In this document: in pieces, positions 1 through 5,423 of the stretch
Layout: each line of letters opens with the position of its first letter
Numbering within the stretch: position 1 is the stretch's first letter
Notes under the pieces: generated by a model
Seen by the model: only the letters and a program-made list of their open reading frames with translations
Database searches by the model: none
Told to the model about the DNA's origin: nothing
Program-made: the position numbers and the translations under genes
Assembly (NCBI GenBank): GCA_028707415.1
Contig: JAQWBC010000060.1
Location: 1-6,442 of the forward strand
DNA from: Candidatus Izemoplasmatales bacterium
GTDB taxonomy: Bacteria; Bacillota_I; Bacilli_A; Izemoplasmatales; Hujiaoplasmataceae
Length of the DNA stretch: 6,442 bases
Direction: 5' to 3'

Positions 1-2
1 CC

Positions 3-173
3 GATATCGTGCTGATCACCTCGCTCAAAGACGGGATGAACCTGATTGCCAAAGAATATTGCGCCGCGAATGTCGACAATAACGGCATCGTAATCCTGAG
101 TGAATTTGCCGGGGTTATTGTTAACGATAGTTTTTCTACTCGTCGGACTTTGGATTGGATACTGAGCAGGTAA
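3..173 (+). pseudogene. otsA: C-terminal fragment of trehalose-6-phosphate synthase (OtsA, GT20), truncated
   Basis: Reading from base 3, the peptide begins DIVLITSLKDGMNLIAKEY, then has ANVDNNGIVILSEFAG. This is the conserved donor-binding block of OtsA (family pattern TPLRDGMNLVAKEY...GVLVLSEFAG). OtsA transfers glucose from UDP-glucose to glucose-6-phosphate in the cytoplasm, the first step of trehalose synthesis. The 5' part lies outside the window. Family members normally continue after SEFAG with an AA..L..ALLVNPYD segment and roughly 100 more residues. Here only about 20 unrelated residues (VIVNDSFSTRRTLDWILSR) precede TAA at 171. No other frame restores the missing block. GC content is about 50% up to the break, clearly above the AT-rich DNA that follows. 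The family assignment is firm. Calling it broken is an inference, since the rest of the gene cannot be seen; an unusual short isoform is the alternative. Confidence 0.8.
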
Positions 174-232
174 AGACAATTTGCGATAAGTGTAAATACA
201 TAAATATTGCTTAATTCTATATTCAACAATTC

Positions 233-260
233 ACCAAATCGTAATTGTGATTTGGTTTTT
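233..260 (+). terminator. Rho-independent terminator after the otsA fragment
   Basis: ACCAAATC (233-240) pairs perfectly with GATTTGGT (249-256) around an 8-base loop and runs straight into a T-rich tract (tttttatgtttattttt). It lies about 60 bases after the otsA stop and ends that transcript before the next promoter. Confidence 0.75.
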
Positions 261-338
261 ATGTTTATTTTTCTTTAATTTTGATATTTATTTCAACTAA
301 TGTTCATTTTTTTGGTTGTATTTGTTTTGGATATCATC

Positions 339-367
339 TTTACTTTCGCTTTTTTTTATTCTATAAT
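339..367 (+). promoter_or_regulatory. Sigma-A-type promoter of the DUF1611 gene
   Basis: A perfect -10 box TATAAT (362-367) lies 17 bases after TTTACT (339-344), a 4/6 match to TTGACA. The predicted start near 374 gives a leader of about 25 bases ending at the AGGAGGTGA ribosome binding site (388-396). The intact promoter and RBS show the downstream gene was recently functional. Confidence 0.65.
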
Positions 368-399
368 GCGATTGAATCTATATCTTAGGAGGTGATATT

Positions 400-1483
400 T
401 TGAACTCCAAAGCCCTTATCTATTGTGAAGGAAACTTCGGTTTAATGGATGGAAAAACCGCGAATGGACTAGTTCGTCATTCACAAAAATATACTATTTT
501 AGGGGTTATCGACAGTACAAAAACCGGATTGGATTCCGGATTGTATCTTGAAGGCAGGGAGAACGGTATTCCCATTTTTTCCAATCTTTCTGATGCAATC
601 AAAATTCTTGGTTTCGTTCCCGAATACTTTATTTATGGAATGGCCCCGGCTTCGGCCTTTTTGACCAAGCCTGATCGCGAGGTGTTTTTGACCGCCATGA
701 AATATGGAATGAATATTGTTAATCCACTGTATGAACTGCTCAATGAAGATGAAGAGTTTATTCGACAAGCTAAAAAATACAAAGTGATGATTGATGATAT
801 TCGTCGCACTCCGCCTCGTAAAAATCTTCATAATTTTTCGGGCAGGATTCTCCATATGAAGACTCCAGTGATTGCGGTTTTAGGAACTGATAGTGCTATT
901 GGAAAAAGAACTACTGCTTTGTTATTGAACCAGGCTTTCAATGAAAAAGGGTTCGGTCTATTTTTATTAGCACCGGACAAACAGGAATCATACAAGGTGT
1001 GAAATACGGCATTCCTTTGGATTCGATACCTTCTCAATACGCAATCGGCGAAGTCGAAAACATCATCATGAAGGCTTATGAAGCGGAAAATCCAGATCTT
1101 TTCATCGTCGAAGGTCAAGGATCGGTGAGCAACCCCGCATACATCAGTTCCTGTATTATTCTAAGAGGGGAAAGCCCCAAGCTGTAATTCTCCAACATGC
1201 ACCAAAACGAAAAAATCGAGGTGATTTTGACTTTTTAGAAATGCCATCCATCGAAAGCGAAATTGAACAGGTAGAAACATTCTCCAAATCGAAGGTAGTA
1301 GCCATAACTCTTAACCATGAAATGATGTCTGACGCTGAAATTAAAGAAACAATAGACGAATATGAAAAGAATTTAGGCCTTCCTACGACTGATGTTTTGA
1401 AATTTGGATGCGATAAAATTGTTACCTGTCTAATGGGTGTTTTTCCGATTCTCCAAAAATCTATTACTTCAAAACCCAAATAG
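400..1483 (+). pseudogene. DUF1611 family P-loop protein (DgcN-like), interrupted by two frameshifts
   Basis: The gene starts at TTG 400, a few bases after a near-perfect SD (AGGAGGTGA). The first 186 or so residues carry the DUF1611 N-terminal Rossmann-like domain (MIYGMAP-type motif, YGMNIVNPLYELLNEDEE, then DDIRRTPPR), followed by the P-loop GTDSAIGKRTT at residues 162-172. Similarity then jumps from frame 1 to frame 3 near 955-960 (IFISTGQTGIIQGVKYGIPLD, then DLFIVEGQGSVSNPAY). It jumps again to frame 2 within the GGGGAAAGCCCC run at 1167-1178 (KPQAVILQHAPKR to the TAG at 1481-1483). Each jump is explained by one missing base; restoring both gives about 361 residues, near the usual family length. 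Characterised relatives include DgcN, linked to N-acetylation of D-glutamate in a D-amino-acid catabolic pathway; the substrate here is unknown. No partner DgcA-like racemase is visible nearby. It is either a recent pseudogene or an assembly with indel errors. Confidence 0.85.
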
Positions 1484-1540
1484 GATCCCTTAACATTCTT
1501 CAACCTCTTTGTTTTGAACAAGCAAAAAAAATAAGTATAT

Positions 1541-1605
1541 AAACAAAAAATACCCTGTAATGAAATGACCTTTTAAAGCGTCAATTCGACAGGGTATATT
1601 TTTGT
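1541..1605. terminator. Bidirectional terminator between converging genes
   Basis: ATACCCTGT (1550-1558) pairs with ACAGGGTAT (1589-1597). An A-run precedes the stem (aaacaaaaaa) and a T-run follows it (atttttg), so it can act as a Rho-independent terminator in both directions. The 30-base loop holds a further TGAC/GTCA pairing (1566-1569 with 1579-1582). It lies between the DUF1611 stop and the acetyltransferase stop, as expected for convergent genes. Confidence 0.8.
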
Positions 1606-1613
1606 CTTGCCCT

Positions 1614-2054
1614 TTAATTTTCTTTAATGTCCAGTTTCATGATGATCTCACCTTCGTCGATTTCGCCAGTGGGACGGAAACCGAGTTTGTAATAGATATG
1701 TTCCCCGATTTTGTTCTCAGGAGTATAATCCAAAGACAAGGATTTGAACTTTCCCTCTTTTTTGGCCATCTCGATAACTATTTTAATCGTGTCTTGCCCA
1801 TATCCCTTGCCTTGTTGGTCGACAGCAATCATTAATCGCCAGATTCCTAAGTCTTGTTTATTTGGATTCCAATCAAGCATAATAAAGCCGACAAGCAGAT
1901 CATCATTATAGATGGCAAATGGACGAGCTGAAGGATATAACCAAGCTTCTGCTAATGAATAAACGTTTGGCGCAACAAAATGTTGATCTTCAGGCATCTT
2001 CATTTTTATTATAGCCGGGAAGATTTCTTCAGTTATTTTTCTTAAATTTATCAT
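1614..2054 (-). CDS. GNAT family N-acetyltransferase, possibly a BltD-like polyamine/diamine acetyltransferase
   Basis: A 146-residue protein, the full length of a single GNAT domain. It should transfer acetyl from acetyl-CoA to an amine in the cytoplasm. Motif A is visible as WRLMIAVDQQGKGYG (residues 72-86), whose Q-G-K-G-Y-G fits the Q/R-x-x-G-x-G/A pyrophosphate loop. Motif B is YYKLGF (121-126), with the usual catalytic-type tyrosine. The N-terminal half (PEDQHFVAPNVYSLAEAW, then a beta strand LLVGFIMLDW) resembles BltD-type spermine/spermidine or diamine acetyltransferases, where this region shapes an acidic amine pocket. That substrate is inferred from memory of the family, so antibiotic or protein targets remain possible. 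ATG 2054 is preceded by a weak GGCGG-type RBS. The gene is monocistronic, with its own promoter and terminator, and has no apparent defect. Confidence 0.85.
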   Translation of the reverse strand: MINLRKITEEIFPAIIKMKMPEDQHFVAPNVYSLAEAWLYPSARPFAIYNDDLLVGFIMLDWNPNKQDLGIWRLMIAVDQQGKGYGQDTIKIVIEMAKKEGKFKSLSLDYTPENKIGEHIYYKLGFRPTGEIDEGEIIMKLDIKEN

Positions 2055-2154
2055 TTGAATACCGCCAAATTGATGACAATTATTATCTAAATTGTTTTGA
2101 TTTTATGCTCTTTGAAGATTAAAAAGAATTTATATTTATCGTCTTAAAATTCAT

Positions 2155-2181
2155 ATTATAACTTTATTAATATTGTGTCAA
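2155..2181 (-). promoter_or_regulatory. Promoter of the GNAT gene
   Basis: On the minus strand a perfect TTGACA (2181-2176) is followed after 15 bases by a perfect TATAAT (2160-2155), or after 17 bases by TAATAT (2158-2153). Transcription would start near 2146, leaving a leader of about 90 bases in which no riboswitch-like structure was recognised. A TATGAATTT sequence (2155-2147), a variant of the boxes near the two downstream minus-strand genes, overlaps the end of the -10 box. Confidence 0.6.
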
Positions 2182-2461
2182 CGTGATGACTTATTTTTTT
2201 GGTAATTGTTTTACAGTCTGCATACTAGAAAAAAAATCCCAGCAATCACATTATTTGAACTAATCGGATATTGATAGAGGGAGAGATGAAGAATAACGTC
2301 AGCGAATTTGGTTAAATCATCATTTTTCCAAAAGTATGTAGTCATATAATTTCTATTTTTTCTGTATTGACTAATAAGGAATCATATTTGCCTCAGATAA
2401 TCGGTATTGTATCATAAATTAACGTGATATTTATACCGTTTCCTCCTATTTATATAATTAA
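2182..2461. other. Gene-free AT-rich stretch with an orphan ribosome binding site
   Basis: This is the core of the 480-base gap between the GNAT gene and the HTH gene. No open frame here with a usable start exceeds about 15 codons on either strand. A strong SD-like AGGAGG on the minus strand (2447-2442) is not followed at proper spacing by any start codon. The nearest ATG, about 26 bases further, opens only 14 codons. No tRNA, repeat array or transposase remnant was recognised. It may be decayed coding sequence, but that cannot be shown. Confidence 0.5.
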
Positions 2462-2495
2462 AACGCCAAGCCATTCAAGACTTGACGTTGTTTTA
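2452..2495 (-). terminator. Terminator downstream of the HTH gene
   Basis: On the minus strand AACGTCAAG (2489-2481) pairs over 9 positions, one of them G-U, with CTTGGCGTT (2470-2462) across a 10-base loop. The tail is TTTTAATTATAT. It starts about 45 bases after the HTH gene's stop codon. The U-tract is imperfect, so moderate strength is expected. Confidence 0.6.
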
Positions 2496-2534
2496 AGTGC
2501 TAATACTTTGAGCGTTTTTTTGAAGCAGAGTAAG

Positions 2535-2708
2535 TTATTTCGTACCAGTGTCAATGAAGTTTTGAAGGTCGGTATGCTTTATCCGCCAGTACTTGCCAAT
2601 TTTCACAGCTTTGAGGCTACCGCTTTTGATATAGTTATAGAGCGTTCGTTCGGTTACTTTCAAGATCGCCGCGATTTCTTCCACTGAATAGAGTTTGAAA
2701 TCATCCAT
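2535..2708 (-). CDS. Small excisionase-type helix-turn-helix DNA-binding protein (57 aa)
   Basis: A 57-residue protein starting at ATG 2708, preceded by AGGTAGGTG about 7 bases upstream. The sequence LYSVEEIAAILKVTERTLYNYIKSG (residues 6-30), then LKAVKIGKYWRI (32-43) and a final helix HTDLQNFID, is the classic winged HTH_17/excisionase fold. Helix 1-turn-helix 2 spans roughly 8-28, and the GKYWRI wing spans 36-43. Such proteins bind DNA either as recombination directionality factors (Xis) or as small transcriptional regulators. No integrase, att site or phage gene is visible beside it, so a regulatory role is favoured. It has its own perfect promoter and a terminator. That promoter shares a long sequence block with the promoter of the ice-binding lipoprotein gene immediately upstream on the same strand, which suggests autoregulation and control of that neighbour. 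This role is inferred. Fold assignment is confident. Confidence 0.88.
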   Translation of the reverse strand: MDDFKLYSVEEIAAILKVTERTLYNYIKSGSLKAVKIGKYWRIKHTDLQNFIDTGTK

Positions 2709-2770
2709 TAGTCACACCTACCTTTCGCATCAAAAGAATTGGTTAAAAATACTAAGTTCTAACTTGCTTC

Positions 2771-2799
2771 ATTATATGTTCACATTTTCATAATGTCAA
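2771..2799 (-). promoter_or_regulatory. Consensus promoter of the HTH gene
   Basis: On the minus strand a perfect TTGACA (2799-2794) is followed by a 17-base spacer and a perfect TATAAT (2776-2771). The predicted start near 2764 gives a leader of about 55 bases. Because both boxes are consensus with ideal spacing, unregulated transcription would be very strong, so a repressor is likely. Confidence 0.85.
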
Positions 2800-2822
2800 T
2801 ACAATTTTCTTATATTTTCATA
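2784..2822 (-). promoter_or_regulatory. Candidate operator: paired TATGAAAAT boxes at the HTH promoter
   Basis: Two direct copies of TATGAAAAT read on the minus strand at 2822-2814 and 2792-2784, exactly 30 bp apart. The first lies upstream of the -35 box and the second lies inside the -35/-10 spacer. The upstream copy extends to TATGAAAATATAAGAA, an exact 16-base match to the spacer of the ice-binding gene promoter. The position fits repressor occlusion of RNA polymerase. The binding protein is unknown; the HTH product itself is the obvious candidate. Confidence 0.5.
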
Positions 2823-2969
2823 TCTTTTTACTTTAACAACTATATACGTTTGGTTGCTCAGTGAACATCGATAACTTATTCTTTGTATCACTATATGGTA
2901 TGTTTTTGTCAATCAGATTCAATTAGTGTTTTTTTATCGAAAATCATTTTATTATCTAACTTGATTCAC

Positions 2970-4301
2970 TTATTTTTTATCGACAATGCAAGCGTCAAGA
3001 GTGATTGCTGTTTGAGAATATAGATTGCCGTTAATCGAGGCGTTTGTTCCCATTGAGATGTTGGTCATAGCAAGGATTGTGCCTTCAAAATGTGCACCGG
3101 TTCCGATGGCTACGGTATCAGCGACCACCCAGAAGATGTTTTTGGCAAGGGCTCCGCCTGCTAGAGTGATTTGAATTCCAGCCGCCTGAGTCAGTTGTCC
3201 GGAAATTTGGAAAATCCAAATATCGGTGGCGCTGCCGGTTAGGGTAAGATCGGTATTGATGAGAACACTAGTTCCAAATTTATAGACGCCCGAGGTTAGT
3301 GTTTTTCCACTCAAGTCTCCGGCATATAGTTCATTGTAGTTGGCTGCACGGCCACTTGCATCGGTATAAGCCGTCTGCATGTCAGAGATTGCGGTAGTCA
3401 GCTGACTCGGAGTCGGAGAAATATAATCGGATGCAAACACTTGACCGACAATTTGACTGGAGGTTGCAAAGATGCCAGTGCTATCCAAGATAAGAGAAAA
3501 TCCGGTAATGTAAGTGGCAGCGGCGGGGCTGACGCCAATATTGCCAGTGATGATTGATGTGGTTGCGGTCGAAATACCGGTTGTAGCCAGCATGACGAAA
3601 TCATCAGCTGTCCCTAGTTCAACGTTAGCAATTGCTGATTCAAACACGACTTCATAAACTTTCGTTGTAAGCCCATCTGCGGTAGTGACCGTGATGGTTG
3701 TTATGCGATTGACGATTTCTGTCGATGTCACGTCCGAAGCCGGAATGATAACCATCGTAGCATCAGCTGCATATTTAATAGCTTCGACAAGCGGGGTTGA
3801 AGTAGTTCCGCTGGAAAGAACCATGATGTAATGTTCTGATAATGGGGAAAAACCCATAACCATAATGCCATCGGAAGTCAGGCTAGTTAGAGTTGAATCC
3901 ATATCGACTTCGACTTGATTGCTGAAGGTGAGAAGCAGTGTGCCACTTACGGTGTTGTCACTGACTGAAGTTGCCCGAACAGTGACTGTGCCGTTGGTAA
4001 CCGCGCTCAAGATGCCAGTAGAATTGATTGAACCGATGCCGGTTCCGTTTTGAAGCGTCCATACGACGGTAGCGTCGGTGGCATCAGTTGGTGTAATAAG
4101 GGCAGACATCTGAAGCGTTCCACCTATAGTATCGATAACGGTGAGACCACCGGCACCGGTGACGACGATTGCTGTAACAGAGACATCATCCGCAGAATTA
4201 GTGGTGGTGATAGAACCACACGCACTCATTGTCAGAGCTGCACCGGCTAAAAGAACCAGAATCATGACGCGGGAAAATTTAACACTTTTTGAAAATAACA
4301 T
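2970..4301 (-). CDS. Ice-binding (DUF3494) lipoprotein with Big_2 and cadherin-like domains
   Basis: A 443-residue exported protein. Residues 1-28 form a lipoprotein signal: basic KSVKFSR, hydrophobic core VMILVLLAGAALTM, then SAC with Cys28 as the lipidation site. A Big_2 bacterial Ig-like domain follows (about 40-127: VTAIVVTGAGGLTV..., TPTDATDATVVWTL, GILSAVTNGTVTVRATS). Residues 132-222 match the cadherin-like beta-sandwich (FSPLSEHYIMVLSSG, ending TITVTTADGLTTKVYEVVF). The C-terminal DUF3494 domain (about 224-437: LGTADDFVMLATTGIS, ITGNIGVSPAA, GKTLTSGVYKF, IWIFQISGQL, NIFWVVADTVAIGTGAHFEGTILA, NISMGTNASINGNLYSQTAITLDA) is the beta-solenoid fold of bacterial and microalgal ice-binding proteins. 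Such proteins adsorb to ice, limiting recrystallisation or attaching cells. Here the domain would be displayed on the membrane surface on two Ig-like spacers. ATG 4301 follows GGAG at about 10 bases. GC is about 45-53% in sampled parts, above the neighbouring genes, consistent with horizontal transfer but also with its Ala/Gly/Thr-rich composition. Ice activity is inferred from the family. Confidence 0.92.
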   Translation of the reverse strand: MLFSKSVKFSRVMILVLLAGAALTMSACGSITTTNSADDVSVTAIVVTGAGGLTVIDTIGGTLQMSALITPTDATDATVVWTLQNGTGIGSINSTGILSAVTNGTVTVRATSVSDNTVSGTLLLTFSNQVEVDMDSTLTSLTSDGIMVMGFSPLSEHYIMVLSSGTTSTPLVEAIKYAADATMVIIPASDVTSTEIVNRITTITVTTADGLTTKVYEVVFESAIANVELGTADDFVMLATTGISTATTSIITGNIGVSPAAATYITGFSLILDSTGIFATSSQIVGQVFASDYISPTPSQLTTAISDMQTAYTDASGRAANYNELYAGDLSGKTLTSGVYKFGTSVLINTDLTLTGSATDIWIFQISGQLTQAAGIQITLAGGALAKNIFWVVADTVAIGTGAHFEGTILAMTNISMGTNASINGNLYSQTAITLDACIVDKK

Positions 4302-4358
4302 TTTACATTTCTCCGTTCAAATTGTTATAAAGTCCATTTTGTTTACCAAGTTGCCTTA

Positions 4359-4387
4359 ATTATATTCTTATATTTTCATAATGTCAA
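4359..4387 (-). promoter_or_regulatory. Consensus promoter of the ice-binding lipoprotein gene
   Basis: On the minus strand a perfect TTGACA (4387-4382), a 17-base spacer and a perfect TATAAT (4364-4359). The predicted start is near 4352, about 50 bases before the ATG. The -35 region and first half of the spacer are identical to the HTH promoter over 19 bases (plus-strand ATTTTCATAATGTCAATAC at 4372-4390 and 2784-2802). Confidence 0.85.
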
Positions 4388-4470
4388 TACTAATTTCATA
4401 TAACAACACTAAAGACGCAGCAAATACATAAAAAAAGTATCAAATATAATAAAATAAACATAATTTCATA
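4365..4470. promoter_or_regulatory. Candidate operator array TATGAAA(A/T)T between divergent ice-binding and Pr6Pr genes
   Basis: Read on the minus strand, TATGAAAAT occurs at 4380-4372 (inside the ice-binding gene's promoter spacer), and TATGAAATT at 4400-4392 and 4470-4462. The spacings are 20 and 70 bp, whole helical turns, like the 30-bp pair at the HTH promoter. The last copy lies just upstream of the -35 box of the divergent Pr6Pr gene, so one regulator could affect both. AT-rich spacer DNA makes single boxes weak evidence; the exact 19- and 16-base matches between promoters are stronger. Confidence 0.45.
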
Positions 4471-4477
4471 AAAACAC

Positions 4478-4505
4478 TTGTAATATGATTTATTTAGCGT
4501 ATAGT
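4478..4505 (+). promoter_or_regulatory. Probable promoter of the Pr6Pr membrane protein gene
   Basis: TTGTAA (4478-4483, 4/6) is followed after 16 bases by TATAGT (4500-4505, 5/6). Transcription would start near 4512, leaving a leader of about 58 bases that includes the CGGAG ribosome binding site (4553-4557). The match is moderate, weaker than those of the two minus-strand promoters. Confidence 0.45.
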
Positions 4506-4569
4506 GAATATATAGCACACTAAAAGGTAAAACCATTTTTAATTCTGACGAACGGAGACAACAACTGAT

Positions 4570-5331
4570 ATGAAAATTGCATCCATTGTTTTCAAAAGCC
4601 TTTTTATCATTTCATGTGCATATGGTCTTTCCCTAACTGTCTTGGATTCTCCGAGTTTTGCCATCTTTATTTCTTATTACACGACACAAAGTAATGTACT
4701 GTGCTTGGCAGTAATGATTGTGTTTTTGATTTGGATTATCTTCGGAAAAAATCGAAACACCAGATTTTATCATGTGTTAAAATCATTGGCAACCGTGTCC
4801 ATTCTCGTGACTTTCTTGATTTTTCATTTTCTTCTTAGACCTAATATGGACGCCAGCATGGACAATGTTGCGCAGGGCTTGGGAAACATTATGGTTCATT
4901 ATGTTACTCCCCTTTGGTTTTTCGCAGATTATCTACTCTTCGATGTAAAAGGATTTACCCGTGCAAAGGACCCTTTGTATTATACGCTTTTCCCGATTTA
5001 TTATTTTGTTTTTTCAAATTTTCGGGCGGTCGATGGCGAACTATATCGATATGGTGATACGATTTCCCAATTCCCTTACCCTTTTCTCGATTATGAAGTA
5101 TTGGGTATCTATGGGGTCTCAGTGGCAGTATTGATTATTACCGCTGCCGTTTTGATTCTTGGTTTCGTATTTGTTGCGTTAGATCAAGTGATGAAGAAGC
5201 CAAAGGAACGATATCGAACGCATCGTTATGGGGCTATAAGCCAAAAACCAATTGAAGGCGCATCTTCACCGGACCCTGTTTATGTAGCCGATGTCAACGG
5301 AAGTTCAAACAATACTCTTCCCCAATCTTGA
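4570..5331 (+). CDS. Pr6Pr family multi-spanning membrane protein
   Basis: A 253-residue integral membrane protein with about six hydrophobic segments (roughly 5-22, 38-58, 70-89, 106-124, 135-150 and 177-205) and a polar cytoplasmic tail (206-253) rich in Lys, Arg, Pro and Ser. Family hallmarks are visible: YYTTQSNVLCLAVM at 36-49, HYVTPLWFFADYLLFD at 110-125 (the conserved H..TP....DYLLF block), YTLFPIYYFVFSNFR (138-152) and FPYPFLDYEVLGIYGV (168-183). These fit the Pr6Pr/FAR-17a-AIG1-like group. The human AIG1/ADTRP relatives hydrolyse fatty-acid esters of hydroxy fatty acids; the bacterial role is not established, so no reaction is assigned. ATG 4570 follows CGGAG with a rather long gap of about 12 bases. 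Its GAACGGAGA leader segment also occurs before the divergent lipoprotein gene. No T-tailed terminator follows, so read-through into the next gene, 92 bases on, is likely. Confidence 0.8.
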   Translation: MKIASIVFKSLFIISCAYGLSLTVLDSPSFAIFISYYTTQSNVLCLAVMIVFLIWIIFGKNRNTRFYHVLKSLATVSILVTFLIFHFLLRPNMDASMDNVAQGLGNIMVHYVTPLWFFADYLLFDVKGFTRAKDPLYYTLFPIYYFVFSNFRAVDGELYRYGDTISQFPYPFLDYEVLGIYGVSVAVLIITAAVLILGFVFVALDQVMKKPKERYRTHRYGAISQKPIEGASSPDPVYVADVNGSSNNTLPQS

Positions 5332-5400
5332 TACTATTGACTATCACCAAAGTATCAAAAAATACCGCTATTATTTATCTTTATTGATATGCATTATCAA
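5328..5400. repeat. Two successive TTGATA/TATCAA inverted repeats between membrane protein genes
   Basis: TTGATACT (5328-5335, overlapping the Pr6Pr stop) pairs perfectly with AGTATCAA (5351-5358). A second palindrome, TTGATA-TGCAT-TATCAA, follows at 5384-5400. Neither is followed by a T-run on the plus strand, so neither looks like a terminator. The second sits 11 bases upstream of the next gene's GGAGGT. They could be operator sites or mRNA structures affecting translation of the downstream gene. Confidence 0.45.
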
Positions 5401-5423
5401 AACGATCTAGTGGAGGTCAAATC

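Noticed and set aside
999..1187. Separate small gene starting at an internal ATG
   Set aside because: It is the central part of the DUF1611 gene in a shifted frame: its upstream frame reads IFISTGQTG, joining directly to the P-loop half.
1503..1515. 13-base sequence ACCTCTTTGTTTT repeated at 6276-6288
   Set aside because: One 13-base AT-rich match in 6.4 kb is close to chance expectation, and neither copy adjoins a common feature.
1602..1835. Plus-strand open frame opposite the acetyltransferase
   Set aside because: It is antisense to conserved GNAT motifs and its start sits in the terminator hairpin.
2424..2687. 87-codon open frame on the plus strand
   Set aside because: It lies opposite the HTH gene and its terminator. 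The minus-strand frame has a recognised fold, an RBS and a consensus promoter; the plus frame has none.
2709..2969. Possible RNA gene or CRISPR-like structure in the spacer downstream of the ice-binding gene
   Set aside because: Only the HTH promoter and operator boxes are supported. No repeat-spacer pattern, tRNA cloverleaf or convincing terminator hairpin was seen.
3398..3604. Open frame inside the ice-binding gene, same strand but different phase
   Set aside because: It overlaps the conserved DUF3494 coding frame completely and has low-complexity composition with no RBS.
4050..4359. Plus-strand open frames antisense to the 5' end of the ice-binding gene
   Set aside because: They are Thr/Arg-rich shadows of a gene whose domains are clear on the minus strand.
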